DNA from: JAGXRK01 sp963714415
Lineage (GTDB): Bacteria; Bacteroidota; Ignavibacteria; Ignavibacteriales; Ignavibacteriaceae
Direction: 5' to 3'
Length of the DNA stretch: 64,000 nt
Assembly: GCA_963714415.1 (NCBI GenBank)
Contig: CAVQOL010000013.1
Span: 1-64,000 of the forward strand
The notes under the pieces: model-generated
Seen by the model: only the letters and a program-made list of their open reading frames with translations
The model's database searches: none
Told to the model about the DNA's origin: nothing
In this document: piece by piece, positions 9,139 to 18,380 of the stretch
Layout: each line of letters starts with the position of its first letter
Position numbering within the stretch: the first letter of the stretch is position 1
Made by a program: the position numbers and the translations under genes

Positions 9139-10302
9139 ATGGAACTCTGGCAGCAAATGATACGCGATAGTGTTCACACAGTCGATCAACTGGTGGAAAA
9201 GTTCAACATAGACCGCAAAGTTGCGGAAGATTTAGATGAATTTTTCCAGGCACGTATCAATCCATATTATTTAAGCTTGATCCGCTATCCCGGTGATCCG
9301 ATCTGGCGTCAATGCGTTCCGGACAAAGCAGAGCTGGAAGATTTTGATGCAGAAGAAGATCCATTAATGGAAGATGCGATGAGCCCTGTTCCGAATATTA
9401 CTCATCGTTATCCGGATCGTGCACTTTTCCTTGTTACAAGTCAGTGCGGACTTTACTGCCGCTTCTGCACAAGAAAGAGAAAAGTTGGCGATTACGAAAA
9501 AATTTCCATGAAGGGATTGGAAAGTGCATTCAAGTATCTTGAACAGCATACAGAGGTCCGTGATGTGATTTTATCAGGCGGTGATCCTCTAATGCTTACA
9601 GATCAAATGCTTGAAAAAATATTAAAGCGCTTAAGAGAAATTCCGCATATCGAAATAATACGGCTTGGATCAAAAATGCCCTGTGTACTTCCACAGCGAA
9701 TTACTCCAAAACTTTGTAATATGCTTAAGAAGTATCATCCGATTTATTGTAATACTCATTTCAATCATCCATGGGAAATTACTCCGGAAAGCTCTAAAGC
9801 ATGTGAAATGCTTGCCGATGCAGGTATTCCGGTTGGTAACCAGATGGTTATTATGAAGGGGATAAATGATGATGCCGCAGTAGTTAAAGATCTTGTTCAA
9901 AAGCTTCTTAAAATCAGAGTTCGTCCTTACTATATGTATATGGCTGATGAAACAAAGGGCGCAAATCATTTTAGAACTTCAATTGAAACAGGGTTGAAAA
10001 TTCTTGAAGGATTAAGAGGACATACAAGCGGACTTGCAATTCCTCAATTTGTTATTGATGCTCCGGGCGGAGGAGGAAAAATTCCTCTTGTTCCAAATTA
10101 TGTTCTGCATCAGGATGAAGACAAAATAATTCTGAGAAACTATAAGCATAAGATTTATTCTTATAAAAATTACGCAGACCATAACAATCCTGATGGTTTT
10201 GGTTCAAAGAATAAATCAAACGGAAAGGCAAAGAAAAAAGAAAAGGAAATAGTCAAACCAAGAAGAGTTAAACTTCGCATTCTTGAAGAAATAGAAAATT
10301 AA
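9139..10302 (+). CDS. kamA: lysine 2,3-aminomutase family (KamA) radical SAM enzyme
   Basis: Radical S-adenosylmethionine, PLP-dependent aminomutase expected to convert L-lysine (or a similar amino acid) into its beta-isomer. The [4Fe-4S] motif C-x3-C-x2-C (SQCGLYCRFCTRKR) is at about residues 104-111. The PLP lysine is in DAPGGGGK (Lys314). Asp307 in the same motif and Asp270 (YMADETKG) are spaced from Lys314 exactly like the two substrate-amine-binding aspartates of clostridial KamA. The C-terminal cysteine cluster that binds zinc in clostridial KamA is absent; instead there is a basic tail (KNKSNGKAKKKEKE). It follows the GNAT gene by 9 bp and ends the cassette. EpmB (EF-P lysylation) is a paralogue, but no epmA or efp is nearby. 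Confidence 0.9.
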   Translation: MELWQQMIRDSVHTVDQLVEKFNIDRKVAEDLDEFFQARINPYYLSLIRYPGDPIWRQCVPDKAELEDFDAEEDPLMEDAMSPVPNITHRYPDRALFLVTSQCGLYCRFCTRKRKVGDYEKISMKGLESAFKYLEQHTEVRDVILSGGDPLMLTDQMLEKILKRLREIPHIEIIRLGSKMPCVLPQRITPKLCNMLKKYHPIYCNTHFNHPWEITPESSKACEMLADAGIPVGNQMVIMKGINDDAAVVKDLVQKLLKIRVRPYYMYMADETKGANHFRTSIETGLKILEGLRGHTSGLAIPQFVIDAPGGGGKIPLVPNYVLHQDEDKIILRNYKHKIYSYKNYADHNNPDGFGSKNKSNGKAKKKEKEIVKPRRVKLRILEEIEN

Positions 10303-10326
10303 TTTTCAGTTTTACTTGTGATGATT

Positions 10327-10365
10327 AAGCGCCTGTCTTTAAAAGGATAGGCGCTTTTCTTTTTA
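10327..10365 (+). terminator. rho-independent terminator after kamA
   Basis: An 11-base stem, AAGCGCCTGTC (10327-10337) with GATAGGCGCTT (10346-10356) and one G-U pair, closes an 8-base loop and is followed by a T-rich tract. It lies 25 bases after the kamA stop and marks the end of the four-gene cassette. Confidence 0.85.
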
Positions 10366-10525
10366 ATTTTCAATCAGGATTTACCACTAAAAAAGCCATA
10401 AGTATTGTTCAGTGTCTTATTGATGACTATATAAGAGTTCAAATTTTAGTCTAGACTATAACGAGCAACAAATTTTCACTGCAATATTTCTTATATTTCG
10501 CATCATTCAGAAACAAATTTAGTAT

Positions 10526-11104
10526 ATGGATCCAATAAACATTATAATCGGATTAAATATTATTGCTACTTTCGGAGCAAATTATTCCGGAGCTAAAAAA
10601 GGATTTAAATCTAAAGTTGGGGCGTTCAAAGATAAACCAAAGACGTATCTTCAATGGCTGCCGCTTTCATTTTCTACTTTAACCTTATTGCTGTTGATTC
10701 TTTCTGTTTTTCAAATAGGTACTTTAGAATATGCTGAAGAGTATCAAACCATTCGTTATATAGGATTAGCGTTTTATTTGTTGTTTTCCTGGCTGCAGAT
10801 ATGGTCGTTTAAGACACTGGGAGAAAATTATTCGCAGGAAATTTTGATAATGAAAAACCATCAGTTGGTTACAAAAGGTCCGTTTAAAGTTATCCGTCAT
10901 CCTCAATATCTTTCTCAAATGCTTTTAGACCTTGGTGCTTCGGCTGCAACTTTAAGTTTTATTTTAATGCCAATAGCTTTAATTCAAATTCCGTTTTTAT
11001 TTATGCGTGCATCAGTTGAGGATGGACTTCTTGAAAAACATTTTGGTGACAGTTGGAAAAGCTATAAACAAAAGACAGGATCAATTCTACCGTTCATCGG
11101 TTAA
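10526..11104 (+). CDS. isoprenylcysteine carboxyl methyltransferase-like integral membrane protein
   Basis: 192 residues with about five hydrophobic segments. The C-terminal half has the ICMT/PEMT-type signature: LGENYSQEI, then LVTKGPFKVIRHPQYLSQM, then EDGLLEKHFGDSWKSYKQKTG. RHPxY is the conserved SAM-binding turn and EE/ExxLxxxFGxxYxxY the final motif. It is therefore probably a membrane methyltransferase acting on a lipid or isoprenoid-linked substrate; the substrate is unknown. The amidase gene follows after 2 bp, suggesting co-transcription. Confidence 0.8.
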   Translation: MDPINIIIGLNIIATFGANYSGAKKGFKSKVGAFKDKPKTYLQWLPLSFSTLTLLLLILSVFQIGTLEYAEEYQTIRYIGLAFYLLFSWLQIWSFKTLGENYSQEILIMKNHQLVTKGPFKVIRHPQYLSQMLLDLGASAATLSFILMPIALIQIPFLFMRASVEDGLLEKHFGDSWKSYKQKTGSILPFIG

Positions 11105-11106
11105 TT

Positions 11107-12670
11107 ATGCTGAATAGTCTTACAAAAATATTTTTTTTATCTATTCTTCTTTCAATCTTTTCGGGTGCTTCTGTTTCCTTATCACAGGAAATTATGAATC
11201 TTTCTGTTATAACAACTGAGAGGACAAAATCCGTACCTGCTTTCAGAAGAGAAGGGACAATCTATATTTCGCTTAAACACCTGGCCGAAGCATTATCGGT
11301 TAACTACTTTCAAAACGATCAGACGAATAAAATTGAACTTAAGTTTCAGAATTATCTTCTCAAGGCGACCGGGAAGAACCCGTATGTCATTCTCACAAAT
11401 AAAAACGATGGTAATCAGAAAATATTTCAACTTCCAACATCCACTTATGTTGTGGATTTCCGCGTATACGCTCCTTTGGAATTCATTCTCGAACCGCTCC
11501 AGTTAGCTTATGGAAAAGAACTTAAGTTTAGTTCGCCATCACAATTATTTGTTGGTAAAGAAGTTCCGGTTGCAGAGGATCAAAAAATTCAGATAACATC
11601 AACAACTTTTAACATAACAGGATTCTCAGTTGATGAAAGAGCAAACGGAACTCTTGTTAGAATTAACTCAAACAAAAGAATTCCTTCTTTTGCCAGTTCG
11701 TTTAAGGATAATGTTTTAACTATTGTCTTTCGGCAGGTTAGTATTGACAGCTTGAAAGCCAATTTTTCTGACGGCAAAGGCTTAATAAAAAAAATTGAGG
11801 CAAAAAATGTTGGAAACGATACTGAAATAAAATTAACTGTTGGAAAAGAATACACCACAAACGAAGTAATGAATGTGGATAACAGCAATGATATTCTCAT
11901 TACTCTCCATAATCGTATATTCAGTAGAAGCGAAACTGTAGATAGAATGAAGGACAAATGGAATTTTGATGTAGTTGTAATTGATCCCGGTCATGGCGGG
12001 AAGGATCCCGGAGCAATTGGTGTTAACGACGTTAAAGAAAAAGATATTAACCTTTCAATTGGATTGAAACTTGGAAAGTTAATCGAAGAAAATATGAAAG
12101 ATGTAAAAGTCGTCTATACAAGAAAGACAGACACTTTTGTCGATTTATACAAGCGAGGAAAAATAGCAAATGAAAATAATGGAAAGTTGTTTGTTTCAAT
12201 CCATTGTAATTCAACTCAGAAACGCCCAACTGATGCCAACGGATTTGAAGTCTATCTTTTACGGCCTGGAAGAACAAGAGAAGCCATATCTATTGCAGAA
12301 ACAGAGAATAGTGTAATTAAGTTTGAGGAAAATCCCGGTAGATATGAAAAACTGACAGATGAAAATTTTATTCTGGTCAGCATGGCTCATGCTGCGTATA
12401 TGAAGTATTCCGAAAAATTTTCCGAACTTCTGCATAAAGAATTTGACCTACATGATGAGCTTAAATCACGCGGAGTTAAACAAGCGGGATTTTATGTCTT
12501 AGTTGGTGCATCAATGCCGAGTGTTTTAATTGAAACAGGTTTTTTAACAAACCTCAAAAGACGTAAAACATCTTTCAACTAAAAAAGGGCAGCAGAAATT
12601 TGCAGAATATACTTTCAGTGCTATCAAAAAGTATAAAGAGCATTACGAATTGATGATGCAATCCGAATAA
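11107..12670 (+). CDS. N-acetylmuramoyl-L-alanine amidase, exported (frameshift near 12556)
   Basis: Zinc-dependent Amidase_3 peptidoglycan hydrolase cutting the MurNAc-L-Ala bond. A signal peptide (MLNSLTKIFFLSILLSIFSG) is followed by an AMIN/stalk-like beta-rich domain to about residue 280. The catalytic domain has VIDPGHGGKDPGAIG near 291, FVSIHCNS near 362 and VLIETGFLTN near 473. The open frame stops at 12582 with an unrelated tail. Removing one A from the AAAA run at 12556-12559 reads through NLKDVKHLSTKKGQQKF, the normal end of this family, to a stop at 12668-12670. The composite is about 521 codons. The frameshift is probably a homopolymer error. Confidence 0.92.
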
Positions 12671-12697
12671 AAATTACAAGATTGGGTAAGTGAAAAG

Positions 12698-12745
12698 AAA
12701 AAAGCAAAGCACACAGACTAATTCCTTTACGCAATGCACTTTGCT
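12698..12745 (-). terminator. possible terminator downstream of the DUF4097 gene
   Basis: On the minus strand AGCAAAG (12745-12739) can pair with CTTTGCT (12709-12703) across a long, partly structured loop, followed by a run of T. It lies 27 bases beyond the end of the minus-strand DUF4097 gene. The stem is short and the loop long, so support is moderate. Confidence 0.4.
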
Positions 12746-12771
12746 CTTAATACCTAACTTTATTCTTGAAC

Positions 12772-13581
12772 CTACTCAAGTTTCTTCAACTCTACATCAC
12801 CACCGGAAGTACGGGCAATAAGTTTTTCACCACCTCCGTTTATTTCACCAAAAATTTTAGTCCTGCTCATTTTTGTTGCGTTGTTAATCTTAACACCGGA
12901 ATTACTAACATGACCACCGGAAGTGGACAATTCAATAGAAGCTCTAATGTCTGACGAGACTTTAACTGTAATGTCACCACCGGATGTTTTAAGTTCAATT
13001 CCTTTATTGGCTCCGGAATATTCAAGTTCAATATCTCCGCCCGAGGTTCTGGCAATAACGGGTGAATTTGAAGTATAAATATTTATATCACCTCCCGAAG
13101 TCTTTAACTCAATAGAGCCTGTGCAGCGATCAGTCCAAATATCTCCGCCTGAAGTATTAAGAAGAATTGTTCCACTCACTCCACCTGCCTTTATATCACC
13201 ACCAGCAGTCGAGATATCAATATTAAAATTTGCCGGAACCTGTATCTCATATTTCAGCTCCATATTTGAGAACCAGCTCCATCCGCTCCCGTCTCTTTTT
13301 CCACTCACTTTTATTTTATTATCATCTGCATCAAAGGAGAATTTCATTCTCTCCCTGGCTCTTTCATTGCCAAGAATTTTTACTTCAACCTCATTCTTTT
13401 CCCATGGAGTGATAGTAATATCACCGGATTCAGTGTCTAAGAGTAAATTTTTACCTGCAGAAATTTTAAAGGTTCTGTAATGAAGAGTTTCCAGTGAATA
13501 CTTGGTCGGTGAATTTATATTAGCAAATAATGGAGATGTAAGAATTAAAAATGTGAGTAAGTGAAAAAACAAAAATTTCAT
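12772..13581 (-). CDS. DUF4097-family exported beta-strand repeat protein
   Basis: 269 residues starting with a clear signal peptide (MKFLFFHLLTFLILTSPLFA). The rest is a run of short beta repeats built on the motif TSGGDI / STAGGDI, each 18-25 residues, typical of DUF4097 (putative adhesin, parallel beta-helix-like). There are about eight repeats between residues 100 and 265. No catalytic motif is seen. The last residues run RTSGGDVELKKLE to the stop. Members of this family are usually cell-envelope proteins of unknown role; nothing nearby fixes its function. Confidence 0.85.
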   Translation of the reverse strand: MKFLFFHLLTFLILTSPLFANINSPTKYSLETLHYRTFKISAGKNLLLDTESGDITITPWEKNEVEVKILGNERARERMKFSFDADDNKIKVSGKRDGSGWSWFSNMELKYEIQVPANFNIDISTAGGDIKAGGVSGTILLNTSGGDIWTDRCTGSIELKTSGGDINIYTSNSPVIARTSGGDIELEYSGANKGIELKTSGGDITVKVSSDIRASIELSTSGGHVSNSGVKINNATKMSRTKIFGEINGGGEKLIARTSGGDVELKKLE

Positions 13582-13684
13582 TTTATACCTCGTTATTAAT
13601 GTAAAATCATTAATTAGACTCCCAAATTAAATTAAAGGTTACTTAAGAATATGATAATTCTACTTTAAGGTAACTGGGCAGAAT

Positions 13685-13891
13685 TTATTTCCCATGCTTG
13701 TTCATTATTTCTGTCCACTCCTCAATGCTAAGTTGTTCTGATTCTTCAATCAGCATAATCGGTATATCATCTTCAATACGGTATTTTCTGCGCGTTTCTT
13801 TATCAGTTGAAATGAGATAATTACCTTCAAGTACAAGATCTGCCTTTGTTTCCGGGCAGCAGAGAATATCCAATAGTTCTTTGCTAATCAT
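13685..13891 (-). CDS. Trm112-family small protein
   Basis: 68-residue protein beginning MISKELLDILCCPETKADL, the Trm112/UPF0434 signature (ELLDILxCPxxK), and continuing with YLISTDKETRRKYRIEDDIPIML, which matches the usual 'YPIRDGIPVML' end of the fold. In eukaryotes and archaea Trm112 activates methyltransferases; the bacterial role is unclear. The second cysteine pair of zinc-binding members is absent. It is a monocistronic minus-strand gene. Confidence 0.85.
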   Translation of the reverse strand: MISKELLDILCCPETKADLVLEGNYLISTDKETRRKYRIEDDIPIMLIEESEQLSIEEWTEIMNKHGK

Positions 13892-14036
13892 ATTGTTACC
13901 TGTTTTTGTTTCAAAAATAAGGGAGTTTGGACTAAAGAAAAAGAGAGAATAATAAAGATTGGAAAATGCATCAAATCATTAAACAAAAAATTGCTTAAAT
14001 CATTTCGTAAATTTGAATAGTTAATAATTAAAATTT

Positions 14037-14534
14037 ATGCAAACTTTTACATATCCTTTTTACGCTAAGTTGATTTATCGCTTTGGAAATGTTTTTGCAA
14101 CTATTTTCCTCGTATTACACCAGATTCCTCTTGTGTTGGGAGCAGATGAAAACTTATATCTTCTCATACCACTAATCATTTCGTTGTGGCTGCTTTATTA
14201 TGTTAATAAAAAATATTTAGCGCTTTACAAGGTTATGCCATATAAAATTGAAGCTGATGATGAAAAGATAATCTGCACAGATTTTATATTTTCTGATAAA
14301 GAAGTAATAATTTACTTCAAAGATATTGATTCTTTGTCTGGTGGAATATTTGAGGCAAAGATCCGCGGCGTAATGAAAGTATGTGATGGTAAAAATAAGA
14401 TTTGTATAGGCTTCTCTGAGAGAATGAAAGATTCAAAAACTCTTATGACACTAATTCTGAGCAAAGTAAGAAAAGAAATTTATAATGAAGTAATTGAACG
14501 TCTGTCGGCATTAAAAAAAGCAAAGAAAAAGTAG
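14037..14534 (+). CDS. membrane protein with PH-like domain, unknown function
   Basis: 165 residues. Two hydrophobic segments occupy about residues 12-35 and 41-58. A soluble, beta-rich region follows (YKIEADDEKIICTDFIFSDKEVIIYFKDIDSL) that resembles the bacterial PH-domain pattern found after paired membrane helices, and there is a lysine-rich C-terminal tail. No family is confidently recognised. It lies 3 bp before mnmA and is probably co-transcribed with it, but no functional tie is evident. Confidence 0.7.
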   Translation: MQTFTYPFYAKLIYRFGNVFATIFLVLHQIPLVLGADENLYLLIPLIISLWLLYYVNKKYLALYKVMPYKIEADDEKIICTDFIFSDKEVIIYFKDIDSLSGGIFEAKIRGVMKVCDGKNKICIGFSERMKDSKTLMTLILSKVRKEIYNEVIERLSALKKAKKK

Positions 14535-14537
14535 TGT

Positions 14538-15590
14538 ATGAAGATAGCTATTCTATTATCAGGTGGTGTAGATAGTTCTGTTGCACTTCGTCTTCTAAAG
14601 GAAGCAGGACACGATGTAACAGCGTTCTATCTTAAAATTTGGCTGCAGGATGAATTTTCTTTTCTAGGCGATTGTCCCTGGGAAGAAGATCTTGAATTTG
14701 CAAGAGGTGTTTGTGAACAGGCTGAAGTTCCTTTGGAAATTCTCAATCTTCAGACAGAATATTGGAATACAGTTGTTTCTTATACAATCGGTGAGATAAA
14801 AGAAGGCAGAACTCCAAATCCAGATATGTATTGCAATACCCTAATTAAGTTCGGTCAGTTTTATGATAAGATAGACTCATCTTTTGAAAAAGTAGCAAGC
14901 GGTCATTATGCGAGGGTGGAAAAATTAAATGCAAAGTATTCACTCAGAACATCTCCCGATCCCGTAAAAGATCAGACATATTTTCTTGCTTACTTGGCAC
15001 AATCCCAGCTTTCAAGAGCGCTATTTCCAATTGGAAATTATACAAAAAAAGAAATACGTGCACTTGCTAATAAATACCAACTTTCTAATAAGGATAGAAA
15101 AGACAGCCAGGGGATATGTTTTCTCGGGCAAATAAAATTCAATGAGTTTGTGAAGCATCATTTGGGTGAATTACCGGGTGATATTGTGGATATCGATACT
15201 GATAAAACTATGGGTAAACATACGGGATATTATTATTATACAATCGGACAAAGATCGGGACTTAAACTCGGCGGCGGGCCCTGGTATGTTGTTAAGAAAG
15301 ATGTGGTTAATAATATCATTTATATCTCCAGAGAAAATATTACTCAACGAGCAAGAAACGAATTTTATGCCGGTAAGTTCAACTGGATAGACCAAAAACC
15401 AAATGATGGTGAAGACTTAAAGGTGAAAATAAGACACGGTGCAAATTATTACCACTGTAATTTATATTTTGATAACTGTGATAAAGTATTGGTTAAAATG
15501 AAAGAATCAGATCAGGGAATTGCTGCCGGTCAGTTTGCTGTTTTTTATAAAGATGATGTTTGTTTGGGTGGAAGTGTAATTCTGGAATAA
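14538..15590 (+). CDS. mnmA: tRNA 2-thiouridine synthase MnmA
   Basis: Thiolates U34 of tRNA-Glu, -Gln and -Lys at the wobble position, using ATP and a sulfur carrier. The PP-loop LLSGGVDSSVA is at residues 6-16. The first catalytic cysteine is in PNPDMYCNTLIKFG (about residue 99) and the second in SQGICFLG (about 194), forming the usual disulfide/persulfide pair. The tRNA-binding GQRSGLKLGGGPWYV and the C-terminal beta-barrel follow. The length of 350 residues is normal. The start codon (GTATGAAG) lies directly after the upstream membrane-protein gene. Confidence 0.95.
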   Translation: MKIAILLSGGVDSSVALRLLKEAGHDVTAFYLKIWLQDEFSFLGDCPWEEDLEFARGVCEQAEVPLEILNLQTEYWNTVVSYTIGEIKEGRTPNPDMYCNTLIKFGQFYDKIDSSFEKVASGHYARVEKLNAKYSLRTSPDPVKDQTYFLAYLAQSQLSRALFPIGNYTKKEIRALANKYQLSNKDRKDSQGICFLGQIKFNEFVKHHLGELPGDIVDIDTDKTMGKHTGYYYYTIGQRSGLKLGGGPWYVVKKDVVNNIIYISRENITQRARNEFYAGKFNWIDQKPNDGEDLKVKIRHGANYYHCNLYFDNCDKVLVKMKESDQGIAAGQFAVFYKDDVCLGGSVILE

Positions 15591-15597
15591 GAAAATT

Positions 15598-15798
15598 TCA
15601 GGATTCAAGAACAAGGTGATTTAATTCGATAGATTCCTTTTCCTTTTTTAAACTGATTAATTTGTTACACTCGATACAAATGTAAGCATAACGAATGCCG
15701 ATTACAGAATCCAGACGTGCTTTCCATACTTCCCGGATTTCCTTTCCGCAGCCGGGGCATTTTAATTTTGTTTTTATTTGTTCGATTGATTTTGTCAT
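15598..15798 (-). CDS. small zinc-ribbon protein of unknown function
   Basis: 66 residues with two cysteine pairs, CPGC at about residue 14 and CIEC at about 41, separated by 23 residues; this spacing is that of a zinc ribbon. The first pair sits in KLKCPGCGKEIREVWK. There is no enzymatic motif. It ends 8 bp from the end of mnmA on the opposite strand. Confidence 0.6.
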   Translation of the reverse strand: MTKSIEQIKTKLKCPGCGKEIREVWKARLDSVIGIRYAYICIECNKLISLKKEKESIELNHLVLES

Positions 15799-15860
15799 TT
15801 TTTGAACCTTGAAGTACTTATTAGACTACATTTGAAACTAAAATGTTACGGTTTAAAAAA

Positions 15861-16760
15861 TTATTTTCTTCTGTTTACCAAATAAACTCCAAATATAATA
15901 AGCCCCATTCCCACTAAATGTAATGCAAAAAAGTTTTCACCATCAAGAATTCCCCATACAACAGCCATAATTGGAATTAAGTATGTAACTGACGAGGCAA
16001 ATACCGCTGTAGTTCTTTGGATTAAACGGTTAAATAAAACCAACGCAAATGCAGTTCCAATTGCACCTAGTAAGAATAAATATCCTAAAGAAATCCACGC
16101 ACCGCTATCGAACGAAAATCTGGAAACAAAATCTGTTGAAAAAAGCAAAATAAGGGAAAGAGGTCCGACTGAAAACATTGCAAGTGCTGTTAAAGTAACA
16201 GGATGGATTACCGTTAAATGTTCTTTGATAAAATTTCCGCTAAAACCGTACATTATAGTGGCTAGAACAACGAAGAGGGCATAGTGATTAAATTCTCCAA
16301 GTCCGCCAACACTATTAATAAAACTTAAGGCAAATGATCCAATAAAACCAATAACCAGACCAAGTAATTGTAAACTTTTTATTCTCGTGCTGAAAAAAAG
16401 CACTCCTGCTAATAAAGTCATAATAGGAGTTAGTGCATTAAGAATTCCTGCAAGTGAACTGTTAATACCTGTTTCCGCAACTGCGAAAAGAATAGCCGGA
16501 AAGAAATTCGCAAAAAAGCCGATGATCAAGATTTTCTTCCAGTACATTTTGTAAACAGTGCTCAAAGTTTTGATAGCGAATGGCAGCATCACTATAAAAG
16601 CAAAAGATATTCTGATTGTTCCGACCTGCAGCGGTGTAAAGGAATCCAATCCCTTTTTTATCAGAATGAATGAACTTCCCCAGATGAATGCAAGAATTAT
16701 TATCAGAACCCAGGAAAGTAATGGACTTTCGTTATTTAGTCTATCTTTTAGTTTTTTCAT
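15861..16760 (-). CDS. EamA-family (DMT superfamily) membrane transporter
   Basis: About 299 residues with ten hydrophobic segments arranged as two EamA repeats. The first repeat has LAFIWGSSFILIKKGLDSFTPL, a classic DMT opening, and the second begins near ALFVVLATIMYGFSGNF. It is probably an exporter of amino acids or other metabolites; the substrate cannot be inferred. I take the start at MKKLKDRL (ATG ending at 16760); an in-frame start eight codons upstream gives a less likely hydrophobic extension. No operon partner is seen. Confidence 0.85.
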   Translation of the reverse strand: MKKLKDRLNNESPLLSWVLIIILAFIWGSSFILIKKGLDSFTPLQVGTIRISFAFIVMLPFAIKTLSTVYKMYWKKILIIGFFANFFPAILFAVAETGINSSLAGILNALTPIMTLLAGVLFFSTRIKSLQLLGLVIGFIGSFALSFINSVGGLGEFNHYALFVVLATIMYGFSGNFIKEHLTVIHPVTLTALAMFSVGPLSLILLFSTDFVSRFSFDSGAWISLGYLFLLGAIGTAFALVLFNRLIQRTTAVFASSVTYLIPIMAVVWGILDGENFFALHLVGMGLIIFGVYLVNRRK

Positions 16761-16952
16761 TATACGGAATATTATCAGACGCAAAGATAATGGAATTAAA
16801 CCGATTATATTTTAATTAAATATTGTCGTGTAAGAGAAGAGTTAAAATTGACATAGGCAAAGGCCAAGAAAATATCTAAAAAAATTATACACAATTAATC
16901 TTTTTAATCTCCTAGCCTCAGCCTAATGCTTAGCCATTACATCTCAATTAAT

Positions 16953-18350
16953 CTATTCTTCGTGCTTTGTCTTAAATCCTTTTATCATCCATTTGCGTGC
17001 AAGTAATAATCCAAAAGGAGAGATCATAGCAATTAAACCATAAATGAACCACATCATTTCGGTATTCATTTCGGAAGGGGGAATATCTGCCGGACAGTAA
17101 TTCATTAAAAACCATCCTGAATAAAGGCTTGTTATAACTTTAGTTAAGAACCATGGAAACTGCCCGATTCCCATATAAATTCCTGTCATATTCTTTGGGG
17201 CGATTTCAGCAACCCATTGTAAAAATCTTGGCTGCCACATAGCTTCACCACAAGTCATTATAAAAAGAAACGCAAGCAACGTATAGATATTCGGACCAAG
17301 GACAAGTAAAAATGTTGGAGCGGCCATAACAAACGTTCCGATTATCATCATATTATAGGTATTCTTTTGCGATGTTAAGGCAGTTACCATTGGAGCAAGA
17401 ATAAAAATTAGAATCGGGTTAAGGTTTACAAAAAATTCAAAGTTGTCCTGAACAAATCCTTCAAAAGCTCTGCTGGTATAAAGCGGAAGAGTTAACCAGT
17501 TATGCGCAAATAATGTTTGAACAAAAATTAATATGAAAATGAAGTATAAAAATCTTAAATCTTTTAGTGGGAAATTCTTAATGTAAAAAACAAGTTTTTC
17601 TTTCGCAGTCATAGCAGCTTCTTTTTCTTTATCCTCGGCAATCTTCTCTTTTGTTTCCTCACTACATTCATCTATTGCTTTCTGTACAACTTTTTTGGAA
17701 AGAATGAAAAAGACAACAATTATTCCAACTGCTGTTAAAACAACATATACCCAGAAAACTCCTGTTATACTGGTAGCTTTTCTCACAGGTGGAGAAATCA
17801 AACCGGGAAGAAATCCGCCAAGATTCATAATTGCATAAAGCATTGCATAACCCATAGCCGCAGTTGCAGGTTTTGTGAATTTCTTTACTGCGGTATAAGC
17901 AGCAGGCATATAAATTCCGTAACCAATTATAATTCCAAGAATGCCCAGCATTGAAAATATATGAGCCGTGTTCCATAAGCCTGTTGGACCTATTTCAGGC
18001 GAAATTGTCAACAATGTCCTGCCGACCAACATAATAGAAAGAGAGATAAGGAAAGATTTTCTAATTCCAATCCAGTCCACAGTTGCACCTAGGAAAAGCA
18101 TTGCAAGAGTTATTCCTGCAGTTTGGAAACCAACCATTCTCCCTGCATCAATATCATCGAGCCCAATAAAATCATTGAAGAAAATGGCAAGCAATCCTAC
18201 TATTCCAAAGTACGTTAATCCTTCAAGCAGATATGAAAGATTAACACCCCATAATGCTCGTGAGGAATGAAAAAGATCTATAAAGGGTTGTGTTAATTCT
18301 TTAGTGATATTTTTAATTAGATTTTTATTAGAGTCAGGGGTTTGTTCCAT
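16953..18350 (-). CDS. major facilitator superfamily transporter
   Basis: 465 residues with about twelve membrane segments. A charged cytoplasmic loop lies in the middle (CSEETKEKIAEDKEKEAAMTAKEK, split by the middle of the protein). The N-terminal half contains a GATVDWIGIRKSFL loop that fits MFS motif A (G-x3-D-x-G-R/K). The general shape and the SYLLEGLTYFGIVGLLAIFF opening resemble the peptide-transporter (POT) branch, but the signature residues of POT are not all visible, so only the superfamily is called. It is transcribed in the same direction as the downstream EamA gene, about 190 bp apart. Confidence 0.85.
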   Translation of the reverse strand: MEQTPDSNKNLIKNITKELTQPFIDLFHSSRALWGVNLSYLLEGLTYFGIVGLLAIFFNDFIGLDDIDAGRMVGFQTAGITLAMLFLGATVDWIGIRKSFLISLSIMLVGRTLLTISPEIGPTGLWNTAHIFSMLGILGIIIGYGIYMPAAYTAVKKFTKPATAAMGYAMLYAIMNLGGFLPGLISPPVRKATSITGVFWVYVVLTAVGIIVVFFILSKKVVQKAIDECSEETKEKIAEDKEKEAAMTAKEKLVFYIKNFPLKDLRFLYFIFILIFVQTLFAHNWLTLPLYTSRAFEGFVQDNFEFFVNLNPILIFILAPMVTALTSQKNTYNMMIIGTFVMAAPTFLLVLGPNIYTLLAFLFIMTCGEAMWQPRFLQWVAEIAPKNMTGIYMGIGQFPWFLTKVITSLYSGWFLMNYCPADIPPSEMNTEMMWFIYGLIAMISPFGLLLARKWMIKGFKTKHEE

Positions 18351-18380
18351 AGTTGAACCTGGGTTTATTGATGATAAAAA

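Noticed and set aside
9139..10302. EpmB (EF-P beta-lysylation) as the role of the KamA-family protein
   Set aside because: No epmA-type lysyl-tRNA synthetase paralogue or efp gene lies nearby, and the adjacent ligases are ATP-grasp enzymes of the D-Ala-D-Ala type.
11589..11957. 122-residue open frame opposite the amidase stalk domain
   Set aside because: Shadow frame; Ser/Leu-rich, no signature.
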